A stretch of 64,000 bases of DNA from Streptomyces sp. NBC_01224. Its GTDB lineage: Bacteria; Actinomycetota; Actinomycetes; Streptomycetales; Streptomycetaceae. The translations under genes and the position numbers were made by a program. The stretch lies in NCBI RefSeq assembly GCF_036002945.1, contig NZ_CP108529.1:1922001-1986000 (forward strand). Reading direction: 5' to 3'. The first letter of the stretch is position 1. Each line of letters starts with the position of its first letter. The notes under the pieces were generated by a model. That model was given only the letters and a program-made list of their open reading frames with translations. It did no database searches and was not told where the DNA came from. Below, piece after piece: positions 26,738 to 36,024 of this stretch.

Positions 26738-27103
26738 TCAGGAGGCGGCGTCGACGAGTGCGACAAGTTCGGCCACCGACATCGAGCCGGGATTCCGGCG
26801 CTCGAGCGCGAACGTGTTCGCGGTGCGCCGCAGGACGTCATTGACCGGAGTGGGTGCGCCATGGAACCGGCCGAGCAGCACGATCTCGCCGTTGAGGTAG
26901 TCGGCCTCGATCGTGCCCGTGCCCGTGCCCGTGCCCGTGCCCCGGCTGAGGCTCTGCCAGGACGAACCGGCGCCACGCGGGGACCCGTCGAACGGCTCGC
27001 AGCGGATCCTGCCGGCCCTGGCCTCGGCCTGTTCCTCCTGGCCGACCGCATCGATCCCGGCGGCCGCGAGCACGGCCTGGCCCTCGGCGAGCCGTGCAAC
27101 GCA
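26738..27103 (-). pseudogene. C-terminal remnant of a ketopantoate reductase-family gene
   Basis: The minus frame encodes about 120 residues matching the C-terminal domain of 2-dehydropantoate 2-reductases: EGQAVLAAAGID, PRGAGSSWQSLSRG, then IEADYLNGEIVLLGR, APTPVNDVLRRTANTF and VAELVALVDAAS before the stop. The entire N-terminal NAD(P)H-binding domain is missing, and an in-frame stop lies just upstream of 27103. Inside the substrate-binding motif, which normally reads RGTGSIEADYLNGE, an expansion of Gly-Thr units has occurred. The gene is non-functional as a reductase. Confidence 0.75.
26913..26942. repeat. five tandem copies of GTGCCC inside the ketopantoate reductase remnant
   Basis: Five perfect GTGCCC hexamers run head to tail. 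On the coding strand they give alternating Gly-Thr. Slippage has probably expanded an original one or two copies without changing the frame. Confidence 0.9.
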
Positions 27104-27215
27104 TCCCGCCCCCGTTCCGCAGCCTCACAGGTGAGAACGCCGATCCCCGAAGGACCGGCAACACCTCGGCACAGGACGAGAAGTCCTGGCGCCGATTGCC
27201 ACTAGTGTTCCCGTC

Positions 27216-28085
27216 ATGTCTTCCACGTCACGCCCTCTCGATGATGTCTTCCTGCTCGGTGGCGAGCTGCCCGTACGCCGTCTCGGCTACGGCACCGCGC
27301 AGCTGACCGGCCCCGGATACTGGGGGCCGCGCGGGGAGCGGCAGGACGCCGTGGCCGTGCTGCGGGCGGCCGTCGAGCGGGGTGTCACGCTCATCGACAC
27401 CGCCGACAATTACGGCCCCGGGCTGGCCGAGGAGCTGGTGGCCGAGGCTCTTCACCCGTACCGCGAGGATCTCGTGATCGCGACCAAGGGCGGTGTGGTG
27501 CGCACAAGCGACAGTGCCTGGCACATCGCGGGCCGTCCCGAACAGTTGCGGGCGATGTGCGAGGCCAGTCTGCGGCGGCTGCGGACCGACCGGATCGACC
27601 TCTACCAGTTGCACCGGCTGGACCCGGACGTACCCATGGCCGACCAGCTGGGCACCCTGGATGCGCTGAGGCAGGAGGGTAAGATCCGGTACATCGGTCT
27701 GGACACCCTCACCGCCGACCAGCTGGAGCAGGCTCTCTCCCTGACCGGGATCGCCTCGGTGCAGAACCGCTTCAATCTCCTCGACCGTTCGTCGGACGCG
27801 GTACTGAAGCTGTGCGAGACCCACCACCTGGCTTTTCTGCCCTGGTTCCCACTGGCCAACGGTGCTCTGACCGGCGAGGCAGCCGCGGCACTCGCCGGTG
27901 TCGCCGATCGGCACGGTGCCACCCCTGGGCAGATCGCCCTCGCCTGGCTGCTGCACCGCTCCCCTGCGCTGTGTCCGACTCCGGGCACCGGTTCTCCCGT
28001 TCATCTGGCGGAGAACCTGGGGGCGCGGGAGATCCGGCTGTCCGCCGAGGACATGAGCTGCCTGGAGTCGCTCGCACCCGCATGA
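27216..28085 (+). CDS. aldo/keto reductase family oxidoreductase
   Basis: A 289-residue NADPH-dependent TIM-barrel reductase. The catalytic tetrad is partly visible: Asp and Tyr in TLIDTADNYGPGLAEE, Lys in VIATKGGV, and His in LYQLHRLDPD. The cofactor-binding end reads PTPGTGSPVHLAENLGA. The substrate is unknown. TAGTGT at 27203-27208 lies seven bases before ATG 27216 and no ribosome site is seen, so the mRNA may be leaderless. It overlaps the potential start of the ABC ATPase. Confidence 0.88.
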   Translation: MSSTSRPLDDVFLLGGELPVRRLGYGTAQLTGPGYWGPRGERQDAVAVLRAAVERGVTLIDTADNYGPGLAEELVAEALHPYREDLVIATKGGVVRTSDSAWHIAGRPEQLRAMCEASLRRLRTDRIDLYQLHRLDPDVPMADQLGTLDALRQEGKIRYIGLDTLTADQLEQALSLTGIASVQNRFNLLDRSSDAVLKLCETHHLAFLPWFPLANGALTGEAAAALAGVADRHGATPGQIALAWLLHRSPALCPTPGTGSPVHLAENLGAREIRLSAEDMSCLESLAPA

Positions 28086-28099
28086 AGGAGTACCCGCAC

Positions 28100-28954
28100 G
28101 TGACCACACGTACCACCTCCGCTGTTCGCGCCCCGGCCGGTGCTTCCGGTTCGCCCGCCGCCGTCCCGGTGATCCGGGCCGAGGGTGTCTCGCTCGTCCG
28201 GGAGGGCAATGTCCTGCTCGACTCGGTCTCCCTGACCGTACGCAGCGGTGAGCACTGGGCCCTGCTCGGTGCGAACGGGGCGGGAAAGAGCACGCTGCTG
28301 GGGCTGCTCGGCGCGGTCAACCACCCCACCAGGGGCGCGGTCGAGGTGCTGGGGCGAACCCTCGGGCGGGTCGATCTGCGGGAGCTCCGGTCGCTGCTCG
28401 GTCATGTCGATCCCCGCCATCCGCTGCGTTCGCCGCTGTCGGTGCACCAGGTGGTGCTGACCGGTCTGACCAACTCGGTCGAGCCGGTACCGCGCTGGTC
28501 CGCGAGCCAGGAACAACGGGCGCGGGCGGATCGGCTCCTGAAGATGCTCGGCATGGGCGGCGGGACCCGGTCGCGCTGGCCCGCGCTCTCGCAGGGTGAG
28601 CGCGGCCGTACGCTCATCGCCCGCGCCCTGATGCCGCAACCGAGGCTGTTGCTGCTCGACGAGCCGGCCACGGGGCTCGATCTTGCCGCCCGTGAGCAAT
28701 TGCTCGACAGTCTGGACACGCTGCGCGAGGAGCATCCGGAGCTGGCGACGGTCCTGGTCACCCACCATCTGGAGGAGCTGCCCGCCTCGACCACGCATGC
28801 GATGCTGCTGCGGGGCGGCCGCTGTCTGGCATCGGGCCCGGCCGACGAGGTACTGACCACCGATCAGGTCAGCGACTGCTTCGGACACCCGGTGCGGATC
28901 TCCCGTACGGACGGCCGGTGGACGGCGCGGGCGCAGCGCGTCACCCGTCGCTGA
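28100..28954 (+). CDS. ABC transporter ATP-binding protein (ModF/YlmA-like)
   Basis: A 284-residue ATPase with Walker A GANGAGKSTLLGLLG, signature LSQGERGRTLIARAL, Walker B LLLLDEPATGLD and the switch histidine in LVTHHLEELP. GTG 28100 has AAGGAG nine bases upstream; ATG 28082 overlaps that site and the previous stop. No permease or binding protein is adjacent, so it may serve a distant permease or a non-transport function. It ends six bases from the convergent NTF2-like gene. Confidence 0.88.
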   Translation: MTTRTTSAVRAPAGASGSPAAVPVIRAEGVSLVREGNVLLDSVSLTVRSGEHWALLGANGAGKSTLLGLLGAVNHPTRGAVEVLGRTLGRVDLRELRSLLGHVDPRHPLRSPLSVHQVVLTGLTNSVEPVPRWSASQEQRARADRLLKMLGMGGGTRSRWPALSQGERGRTLIARALMPQPRLLLLDEPATGLDLAAREQLLDSLDTLREEHPELATVLVTHHLEELPASTTHAMLLRGGRCLASGPADEVLTTDQVSDCFGHPVRISRTDGRWTARAQRVTRR

Positions 28955-28960
28955 ACGGGT

Positions 28961-29356
28961 TCATCCGTCGGCGTCCGGACCGGCGTTCGCGGTGTCGCCG
29001 AACGGCGTGGCCTGGTGGAAGTAGAGCACCCAGCCCGCGCCGGTCAGCCGCCACAGCGAACTTCGGTGAGCGAGGTGCCCCTTCGTCTCGGTGTCGTAGG
29101 TGAGGTGGACGCATTCGTCGTCCACCTGGACTCCGCACATCCGGGACGCGGTGAGCGGGCCGGGGCGCGGGGCGTTCTCGGCGGTGAGCGAGGCGATCAT
29201 CGTGTCACGGTCCCAGACCCGGCCTGCGGAATCGATCTCGCGGTACTCGGGGTGCAGCACCTGGGAGAGGAGTTCGGCACAGGCGCGTACCACCGGGTCG
29301 AGGAGGCGGAGCTCGCCCTCCACCGCTGCGGCCACGCCGGGGGACGGTTCGCTCAC
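28961..29356 (-). CDS. NTF2-like/DUF4440-type protein
   Basis: A 131-residue cone-shaped NTF2-like protein: LRLLDPVVRACAELLSQVLHPEYREIDSAG-type first helix and strand, and a hydrophobic last strand in WVLYFHQATPFG. Many such proteins bind small molecules or act as isomerases; no catalytic residues are evident. The start overlaps the stop of the DUF1697 gene by four bases, so the two are co-translated. Confidence 0.8.
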   Translation of the reverse strand: MSEPSPGVAAAVEGELRLLDPVVRACAELLSQVLHPEYREIDSAGRVWDRDTMIASLTAENAPRPGPLTASRMCGVQVDDECVHLTYDTETKGHLAHRSSLWRLTGAGWVLYFHQATPFGDTANAGPDADG

Positions 29357-29928
29357 GTGCGTACTCCGTCGATTGCGGTACCCGTCGGCGCGGTCATCTC
29401 CACCAGCTTGACCACGGTGTTCCAGTTGCGCGAGGTGGCGATGACGCCTTTGGTGAGGGACGGCCGGGACAGGGCATCGGCGAGTCTGGAACGGCCCAGT
29501 CCGTCGGGGGCGTAGAGGTAGAGCGCGCGGTCGCCGAGCCGGAACTCCTCGGGAAGGAAGGCCGCCGGGTCGATCCCGGCGAAGCGGTCGGCGTCGACCG
29601 GCTGCCCGTAGTAGGTGATGTGCAGCTGCTTGCCTTCGAGTTCGGCGGCCGGGAACGGGCAGGCCGCGGCAACTGCGGCGAGGTAGCCGCCGTCCCGGAC
29701 CAGGCAGGGGACGGGGAAGCCGAACCGCTTCTCGATGGCCCGCTCCAACTCGGCGGCGAGTGCGTTCTCGTCGTCCGACGCGCTGCTGAAGACGGCGTTG
29801 CCGCTCTGCAGGTGGGTACGGACGTCCCCGTGGCCGAGTTCGGTGAGCAGCGTGCGGAGTTCGGCCATCGGAACCTTCTTGTGGCCGCTCACATTGATCC
29901 CGCGCAACAGCGCCGCGTACATCGTCAT
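29353..29928 (-). CDS. DUF1697-family protein
   Basis: A 191-residue cytosolic protein with the family signature at the N-terminus (YAALLRGINVSGHKKVPM) and THLQSGNAVFSS near residue 45, ending in TSRNWNTVVKL. The function of the family is unknown. ATG 29928 is favoured because conservation starts there; GTG 29955 would add nine residues. It forms a two-gene unit with the NTF2-like gene. Confidence 0.85.
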   Translation of the reverse strand: MTMYAALLRGINVSGHKKVPMAELRTLLTELGHGDVRTHLQSGNAVFSSASDDENALAAELERAIEKRFGFPVPCLVRDGGYLAAVAAACPFPAAELEGKQLHITYYGQPVDADRFAGIDPAAFLPEEFRLGDRALYLYAPDGLGRSRLADALSRPSLTKGVIATSRNWNTVVKLVEMTAPTGTAIDGVRT

Positions 29929-29960
29929 GGGCACACCATAGGACGATCCGTCCACGCAGT

Positions 29961-29999
29961 GCGGCCGCCGCGCCCCGTGGGGGAGGGCGCGGCGGCCGC
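29961..29999 (-). terminator. perfect 15-bp hairpin terminator downstream of the subtilisin-like gene
   Basis: GCGGCCGCCGCGCCC and its exact reverse complement flank a nine-base loop. It lies 51 bases beyond the protease stop on the minus strand and also insulates the DUF1697 unit. Confidence 0.85.
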
Positions 30000-30050
30000 C
30001 GATTGCGTTGCGCCGGACGTCTGCCGCCCGGTCACGGCTGCGGAGGTCGG

Positions 30051-31253
30051 TTACTCAACGACCTTCAGCAGCTTGTTCGGCGTGCCCCCGGTCGCATTGG
30101 AGATCGCGTCGGCGGTGGCTCCATCGGTCAGCGCCGTGGCGACCTCCGCCGGGGTGGCGTCCGGGTGTCCGGAGAGGTAGACGGCGGCGGCACCGACGAC
30201 GTGCGGGGTCGCCATGGACGTACCGGAGATGGTGTTGGAGTCGTCGTCGCTGTCGTTCCAGGACGAGGTGATGTCGGATCCGGGGGCGTAGATGTCCACG
30301 ATCGAGCCGTAGTTGGAGAACGACGACTGTTCGTCGTCCACCGTGGACGAGGCGACCGTGATGGCCTCCGGGACGCGGGCCGGGGAGCTCTCGCTCGCGT
30401 CGGTGGACTCGTTTCCGGCGGCCACCGCGAAGGTGACTCCGGAGGCGATGGCCTTCTGGACCGCGGCGTCGAGCGCCTCGTCCGCGCCGCCGCCGAGGCT
30501 CATATTGGCGACCGAGGGGCCCTCGTGGTTGGCGGTGACCCAGTCGATGCCCGCGACGACCTGCTCGGTGGTGCCCGAGCCGGAGTCGTCGAGGACCCGG
30601 ACGGCGACGATCTTCGCCTTCTTGGCGACCCCGTAGGTCGCACCGGCGATGGTGCCCGCAACGTGGGTGCCGTGGCCGTTGCCGTCGTCGGCGCTGTCGT
30701 CGTTGTCGACGGCGTCGTAGCCCGAGGCGGCCCGGCCCTCGAACTCGTTGTGCGTGGTACGGACACCGGTGTCGATGACGTATGCGGTGACGCCCTCGCC
30801 CGCGCTGTCCGGGTAGGTGTACGCGTTGTCGCCGGCCGTCTCGGCCTGGTCGATGCGGTCCAGCCCCCAGGACGGCGGGTTGTCCTGGGTGGCGTCGATG
30901 TGGAACTTCTTGTTCTGGACGACCTTGGAGACGGCCGGGTCGGCCGCCAGACGCTTGGCCTCGGTCAGTGAAAGACCGCTGGCGGAGAAGCCGTTGATGG
31001 CGGAGTTGTAGTTCCGCTTGAGCTTGCCGCCGTACTCCTTGGCGAGCTTCGCCTTGTCGGCCTTCTGGTCCAGCATCACGATGTAGCTGCCCGGGACGGC
31101 GGTCGCCGCGTCGGCACCGTAGACGGTGCCCATCGCGGGAGCCGGCGCGGCTCCGGCGAGGGAGGTGCCCAGCAGGCTGACTCCGGCCGCCGCGGCCACT
31201 GCGGTTATCGCCGCGGTCAGCTTGATCCGACGTGCGCGCTTGTGAATTGCCAT
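30051..31253 (-). CDS. secreted subtilisin-type (S8) serine protease
   Basis: A 400-residue exported protease. The signal peptide (residues 1-34, basic MAIHKRARR then a hydrophobic run ending SLAGAAPA) is followed by an I9 inhibitor propeptide (about 50-125, GSYIVMLDQKADKAKL) and the S8 catalytic domain. The triad is Asp in YVIDTGVRTTH, His in GHGTHVAGT and Ser in GTSMATPHVVG; the oxyanion Asn is in AAGNES. There is no C-terminal extra domain. ATG 31253 follows GAGGAG about ten bases upstream. A hairpin lies in its 5' region. Confidence 0.95.
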   Translation of the reverse strand: MAIHKRARRIKLTAAITAVAAAAGVSLLGTSLAGAAPAPAMGTVYGADAATAVPGSYIVMLDQKADKAKLAKEYGGKLKRNYNSAINGFSASGLSLTEAKRLAADPAVSKVVQNKKFHIDATQDNPPSWGLDRIDQAETAGDNAYTYPDSAGEGVTAYVIDTGVRTTHNEFEGRAASGYDAVDNDDSADDGNGHGTHVAGTIAGATYGVAKKAKIVAVRVLDDSGSGTTEQVVAGIDWVTANHEGPSVANMSLGGGADEALDAAVQKAIASGVTFAVAAGNESTDASESSPARVPEAITVASSTVDDEQSSFSNYGSIVDIYAPGSDITSSWNDSDDDSNTISGTSMATPHVVGAAAVYLSGHPDATPAEVATALTDGATADAISNATGGTPNKLLKVVE

Positions 31254-31567
31254 GAAGAGGGGTCTCCTCGTCATTCTTTGTGGGGGGATTGACCCCCGGC
31301 CGAATGATCTCCGGGGGTTGGCTCGAAACCCTCGCCGATTGACGCGCTCAGATCAAGACCTTCATGCGGCTGTGACTTACTCAACAAGGTTTCGTAATAA
31401 GAAACCGGCCAGCTGCAGCCAAGTCGGTCACAGTCGTGGCAACATCCGTCACACGTAAGGGGCTTACCGCTCCCACAGCAGTGACCCGCGCACTTCGCAA
31501 GAGGGAAGGCGGACCCCGCCGGCGCACCCGGGTGGGCGAGGACACGGCTTGATTCCGCCCCCGTCCG
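31254..31567. promoter_or_regulatory. intergenic region with two inverted repeats upstream of the protease
   Basis: These 314 bases between the protease start and the glycosyltransferase stop hold no convincing gene. ACCCCCGG and CCGGGGGT pair at 31292-31318, 39 bases upstream of the protease start. GGTTTC-GTAATAA-GAAACC forms a dyad at 31388-31406 in an AT-rich patch. The first may structure the mRNA leader; the second is a candidate operator. Confidence 0.45.
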
Positions 31568-32764
31568 TCAGGTGGGCAGTTCGGCCTCGATGAGGTCGGC
31601 CGCCCCCTTCGTGCCGCCCTCCCCCGCCATCCGCTCCCGCACGGCCGCGGCCCTCTTCGCCACCTCGGGGTCACCCACCAGGCCGAGCACGGCCGCCCGC
31701 AGCGACTCGGGGGTCACCTCCGCCATCGGGAGATGACGGGCGACGCCGAGCGCCTGGAGCATGTCGGCGTTGCCGAACTGGTCGACGGCCTGCGGCACGG
31801 CGACCATCGGGGTGGCGGTGGCGAGCCCCTCCTGGCTGCCCCCGGCGCCCGCGTGGGTGATGAAGGCGTCCGCCTGCTTCAGCACCGAGAGCTGCGGCAC
31901 CCAGGAATGCACCTCCACATTGGCCGGTACGTCGCCGAGTTCGGCGGAGTCGACCCAGGCGCCGATCTGGAGCACGACGTGCCAGCCGGGCAGAGAGCCG
32001 AAGGCCGTGACGCAGTCGCGGTAGAAACCGGGCTGGTTGGTGAAGGTCGAGCCGAGCGAGACCAGCAGCACCTTGTCGGCACCCTCGGGGCGCTGCCACT
32101 CCCCCTGGTCCGCGCGGTCGCCCTGGCAGGCGCCCACGAAGGTGTGGACCGACCTGTCGACACGGTCGGCGTTCGGCTGGAGCACCTCGGGGATCAGGAC
32201 GACCGACCGCGGCGGCCGGCCGACGAACGGGTCCGGGTGCTGGTCGATCCCGTTCCCGGTGAGCCAGTCCTGGAAGCGCCGGTAGTACGCCCGCCCGCGC
32301 TCGGACCGCTTCAGCTCGGCGGTCATCGGCTCACCGACCTCCTCCTCGTATCCGTCCCAAGCGACCAGGTTGGGTGAGAGGGAGACGGCGGGCACACCCC
32401 AGCGATGGGCAAGGACCCGCGCCGGGTAGGAGGTGATGTCGTGCAGGACGAGAGCGGGCTCGTCCCCGTCGAAGGCCTTGATGAGCTGAGGCAGGGCCTG
32501 GACGGCGTCGTCGAGAAAGGGTTCGAGGTTGTCGATGAGTTCGGTACCCCAGGCGTCCGGGGCCTCTTCGGTCGGCAGCACCGAGGTGTAGAGCACCGGT
32601 TCGGCGCCGGTGGCGGCGACCTTCTCGGCGAACGACGCCGGGATGGCGTAACTGACGCGGTGCCCACGGGCGACGAGCTCCCGGATGACTTCCAGACTCG
32701 GGTTCACGTGCCCGTGGGCGGCGATGGAGAACATGGCGATATGGGCGCGCTCGGTATTCGTCAT
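31568..32764 (-). CDS. macrolide-type glycosyltransferase (MGT/OleD-like)
   Basis: A 398-residue GT1 (GT-B fold) glycosyltransferase. The N-terminal acceptor motif is [15 protein letters not shown] and the UDP-sugar motif [20 protein letters not shown] with [10 protein letters not shown] downstream. Length and sequence pattern match the macrolide-inactivating transferases of Streptomyces (Mgt, OleI, OleD), which glucosylate a hydroxyl of macrolides or other aromatic acceptors. ATG 32764 has GGTGAG upstream. No biosynthetic cluster is nearby, so it is probably a detoxification or resistance enzyme. Confidence 0.9.
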   Translation of the reverse strand: MTNTERAHIAMFSIAAHGHVNPSLEVIRELVARGHRVSYAIPASFAEKVAATGAEPVLYTSVLPTEEAPDAWGTELIDNLEPFLDDAVQALPQLIKAFDGDEPALVLHDITSYPARVLAHRWGVPAVSLSPNLVAWDGYEEEVGEPMTAELKRSERGRAYYRRFQDWLTGNGIDQHPDPFVGRPPRSVVLIPEVLQPNADRVDRSVHTFVGACQGDRADQGEWQRPEGADKVLLVSLGSTFTNQPGFYRDCVTAFGSLPGWHVVLQIGAWVDSAELGDVPANVEVHSWVPQLSVLKQADAFITHAGAGGSQEGLATATPMVAVPQAVDQFGNADMLQALGVARHLPMAEVTPESLRAAVLGLVGDPEVAKRAAAVRERMAGEGGTKGAADLIEAELPT

Positions 32765-32817
32765 GCGCTCACCGTAGACGAGACGAGACGTCTCGTGCAT
32801 TTTGTTTTCGGGGTGCC

Positions 32818-34113
32818 TCAGCGCTGATAGCGGGCCAGCACCCGGTTCCCGTCGTCGACCAGACGTTTCCTCAGCTCTTCCGCGCCGATCGCCCCGCTGT
32901 AGTACTCCTGGAGGGCGGGTGTGGCGACCTTGTCCTTCCATTCCGGGTAGCCGCGGACCGACTGGGCGGGCGCCGGACGCAACGCCTTCGCCACGGCGAC
33001 CCCGGTCGACCAGCCGTCCTTGTCGGTGTGCAGGGCCGGGTCCGCGAGGGCCGCGGTGCCGGTCGGGAGCATCCAGTCACCCTTGGCCAGGCGCACCATG
33101 TTCTGCGGCCGGAGCAGGAAGTCGATGAACTGCGTGGCCTCCTTCTTGTGCGGGCTGGCCTCCGAGACGGAGAGGGTCTGCGGACTCACTCCCTGGGCGA
33201 GGCCCCCGCTGCCGGCCGGGGCGGGCAGGACGGTCCACTCGAAGCCCTCGGGGGCCTGCTCGACGACCTGTTGGCGGTACGAGAAGCCGAGCGGAACCAT
33301 CGCGTACTTGCCGCCGAAGAATCCGGGTAGGGTGTCGGAGCCGCCCATGCCGAGCGTGGTGCGGGCGGCGCTGTGATCGATCTCGACCTGATCGTGAATG
33401 GTGCCGGGGACGACCTGGTCGCCCTCGCCCGCGCGGATGGTCACCTTGCCGTCGGCGCCCGGGTGGAAGAGCCGCCCGCCGGCGGAGAGGCCGAGGTTGA
33501 GGGTGACGGAGACGGGCTCCTTGAGCGGCCAGGCGACGCCGTATCTCCCCTTGCCCGTCAGCTCCTTGGTGATCTGCCGGAACTCGGTCCAGCTCCACGG
33601 GTTGCCGGGCGTCGGGATACGGACCCCCGATTCCTTGAGGATCTTGGTGTTGGCGATCAGGACACGGGGCTCCTGGAGGAACGGCACTCCGTAGACACCA
33701 TCGCCGAAGGTGGTCGTCCGCCAGCTCTGTTGCGGGATGTCGGAGGTCAGCCGGTCCGGCAGCAGCGTCCGCAGATCGGCGAGGTAGCCGCCGTACGCGA
33801 AGTCGGCGAGGTCGTCGGAGGCGTCATGGATGACATCCGGCGCCTCGTCGCCCTCGAAGGAGGTGAGCAGCTGGTCGTGGACGGTGTCCCAGCTGCCCTG
33901 GACGTAGTTGACATGGATGTCGGGGTGGGTTTCGTTCCACTCCTTCACCAGTTGCTTGTTGGCGTCGACGGACTCCTTCTGCCAGGCCAGCGACTGGAAG
34001 CTGAGCTCGGTCCGCCCGTTGCCGTCCCTGCCGCCGCCCGTCCCCGAGCAGCCGGTGAGCAGCAGGGCCAGTGCCGTGGCCACGGCGCCGGTCGCCGTCC
34101 GTAGTGCACGCAT
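32818..34113 (-). CDS. ABC transporter sugar-binding lipoprotein (CUT1)
   Basis: A 431-residue exported lipoprotein with signal peptide and lipobox LLTGC (Cys22), and a family 1 extracellular solute-binding domain ([20 protein letters not shown] near residue 80, and [19 protein letters not shown] near 340). The start overlaps the permease stop by one base (TGATG). With the two permeases it forms an oligosaccharide importer. No ATPase gene is present, so a shared MsiK-type ATPase is expected. The sugar is unknown. Confidence 0.92.
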   Translation of the reverse strand: MRALRTATGAVATALALLLTGCSGTGGGRDGNGRTELSFQSLAWQKESVDANKQLVKEWNETHPDIHVNYVQGSWDTVHDQLLTSFEGDEAPDVIHDASDDLADFAYGGYLADLRTLLPDRLTSDIPQQSWRTTTFGDGVYGVPFLQEPRVLIANTKILKESGVRIPTPGNPWSWTEFRQITKELTGKGRYGVAWPLKEPVSVTLNLGLSAGGRLFHPGADGKVTIRAGEGDQVVPGTIHDQVEIDHSAARTTLGMGGSDTLPGFFGGKYAMVPLGFSYRQQVVEQAPEGFEWTVLPAPAGSGGLAQGVSPQTLSVSEASPHKKEATQFIDFLLRPQNMVRLAKGDWMLPTGTAALADPALHTDKDGWSTGVAVAKALRPAPAQSVRGYPEWKDKVATPALQEYYSGAIGAEELRKRLVDDGNRVLARYQR

Positions 34114-34952
34114 CAGCTCTTCACCGCCCCGGCCAGCATGGAGCCCGTGATCCGCCGCTGGATGATCGCGAAGACGACCAGCGAGGGAAGGGTCGCGAGG
34201 AACGCGGCGGCGGCGAGCGGCCCGAGGTCGGCCGCGCCCTCCGCCCCGATGAAGTGGGTCAGTACGACCGGCAAGGTCTGCTTCTCCGGTGTCTTGAGCA
34301 GGACGAGTGCGAAGAAGAACTCGTTCCACGCGGTGATGAACGCGAAGAGTGCGGTGGCGACGATGCCGGGGGCCAGCAGCGGGGCGGTGACCGAGACGAG
34401 CGTCCGCAGCCGGCCCGCGCCGTCGACCGAGGCGGCCTCTTCGACCTCGGCGGGCACGGCTCGTACGTACCCCACCAGCATCCACAGCGCGAAGGGCAGC
34501 GCCCAGACGACGTACACCATGATCAACCCCCACAGGGTGTTGATCAGATGGAGATTCTTCAGGACCAGGAAGAGCGGAATGATCAGCAGGACGAACGGGA
34601 ACGCCTGGCTGACCACGACCCATCCGGTGGTGGCCGTCGAGAGCCTGGAGCGGTGACGGGCCATGACATAGGCCATGGGCGTGGCGATGAGCACCGCGAC
34701 GATGGCGGCGCAGAGCGCGGCGATCAGCGAATTGGAGGCGGCCTGGAGCAGCGGCTGTTCGTCGAATGCCTTGCGGAAGTTGTCCAGCGTCGGATGCTCG
34801 GGGATCCAGGTCGGGTGCAGGGAACCCAGTTCGCGCGCCGGTTTGAAGGCGGTGGAGATCAGCCACAGGAACGGGAACGCCAGAAAGACGAGATAACCGA
34901 GCAGTGCGACGTACTGTCCGGCGCGTGCGGATCTGCTGGTACGCGGGCTCAC
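34113..34952 (-). CDS. ABC sugar transporter permease (MalG-like)
   Basis: A 279-residue inner-membrane permease with six helices and the EAA loop VEEAASVDGAGRLRTLVSV near residue 195. GTG 34952 overlaps the upstream permease stop by four bases (GTGA). Co-translated with its partner permease and followed directly by the binding-protein gene. Confidence 0.93.
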   Translation of the reverse strand: MSPRTSRSARAGQYVALLGYLVFLAFPFLWLISTAFKPARELGSLHPTWIPEHPTLDNFRKAFDEQPLLQAASNSLIAALCAAIVAVLIATPMAYVMARHRSRLSTATTGWVVVSQAFPFVLLIIPLFLVLKNLHLINTLWGLIMVYVVWALPFALWMLVGYVRAVPAEVEEAASVDGAGRLRTLVSVTAPLLAPGIVATALFAFITAWNEFFFALVLLKTPEKQTLPVVLTHFIGAEGAADLGPLAAAAFLATLPSLVVFAIIQRRITGSMLAGAVKS

Positions 34953-35899
34953 CGGTCCTCGCCTCCCCTGAGCCGGCCGACGAGATACACCGCGAGGATC
35001 ACGGAGATCACCGCGACCATCACACAGCCCATCGCCGCGGCGTAGCCGAACTGTCCGTAGCGGAAGGCCTCTTCGTACGCGAAGAGCATCGGCAGCCGGG
35101 TGCGGCCGCCGGGTCCTCCGTTGGTCAGTACGTAGACCAGGGCGAAGGAGTTGAAGTTCCAGATGAAGTTGAGCGCGGTGATGGAGAGCGCGACCGGTCT
35201 GAGGACGGGCCAGGTGACCGTGCGGAAGCGGCGCCAGGCACCTGCGCCGTCCAGGGCGGCCGCCTCGTGGAGTTCGTGCGGGGTGTTCTGCAGTCCGGCC
35301 AGGAGGGCGACGGTGGTCTGGGGCATGCCGGCCCAGACGCCCACGACGACCACGGCGGGCAGGGCGGTGGCGAGCCCGGTGAGCCAGTCCCGGCCGTCGC
35401 CGAGGCCGAGATCGCGGATCGTCTCGTTCAGGATGCCCGCGTCCGGGTTGTACACGAGCCGCCACATGATGCCGACGACCACCTCGGGCATCGCCCACGG
35501 AATGATCGCCAGCGCCCGCGCCAGCCAGCGCATGCGCAGATTCTGGTTGAGCAGCAGGGCGAGGCCGAGCGCCAGTACGAACTGCGGGACGGTGACGCCG
35601 ACCGCCCAGAGCAGACCGATCCGGAACGAGTCCCAGAACAGGGCGTCGTGGAGCAGGTCCTGGAAATTCAGCCCGCCGACCCACTGGGTGGAGCGGGTGC
35701 GGCCGGACTGGGCATCGGTGAAGGCCAGCGCGATGCCGTAGAGGAGCGGGCCGACACTGAGGATCAGGATCGGGATCAGCGCGGGCAGTACCAGGAACCA
35801 AGTGCCGGCATTCCGGTTGACCGGCCGGGTCTGCTTGTCGTGCGGGCTGCCGGACGGACCGTGCCTTCCGGATCGTACGGTTGCACTCGCCAATGTCAT
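34949..35899 (-). CDS. ABC sugar transporter permease (MalF-like)
   Basis: A 316-residue permease with six to seven membrane helices (first at about residues 35-58, LVLPALIPILILSVGPLLYG) and the EAA loop HEAAALDGAGAWRRFRTVTW near 215. ATG 35899 has AAGGGGG seven to eight bases upstream, which decides against the start seven codons earlier. It is the first gene of the importer operon. The order permease-permease-binding protein is the reverse of the commonest order. Confidence 0.93.
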   Translation of the reverse strand: MTLASATVRSGRHGPSGSPHDKQTRPVNRNAGTWFLVLPALIPILILSVGPLLYGIALAFTDAQSGRTRSTQWVGGLNFQDLLHDALFWDSFRIGLLWAVGVTVPQFVLALGLALLLNQNLRMRWLARALAIIPWAMPEVVVGIMWRLVYNPDAGILNETIRDLGLGDGRDWLTGLATALPAVVVVGVWAGMPQTTVALLAGLQNTPHELHEAAALDGAGAWRRFRTVTWPVLRPVALSITALNFIWNFNSFALVYVLTNGGPGGRTRLPMLFAYEEAFRYGQFGYAAAMGCVMVAVISVILAVYLVGRLRGGEDR

Positions 35900-36024
35900 G
35901 AATTCGCCCCCTTGCGTCATTCGATCGGTTTCATACCGTTCTGGCCGCTCAGGTGGCCCTCGTCATCGTGCTGACGGGCCGTCGGTTCGTCAAGCAGGCC
36001 TGCACAGATGCGAAAATCGGAGCC

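Noticed and set aside
32818..34866. Extending the sugar-binding lipoprotein upstream to 682 residues
   Set aside because: The extra 250 residues are the wrong frame of the permease. The signal peptide and lipobox fix the start at 34113.
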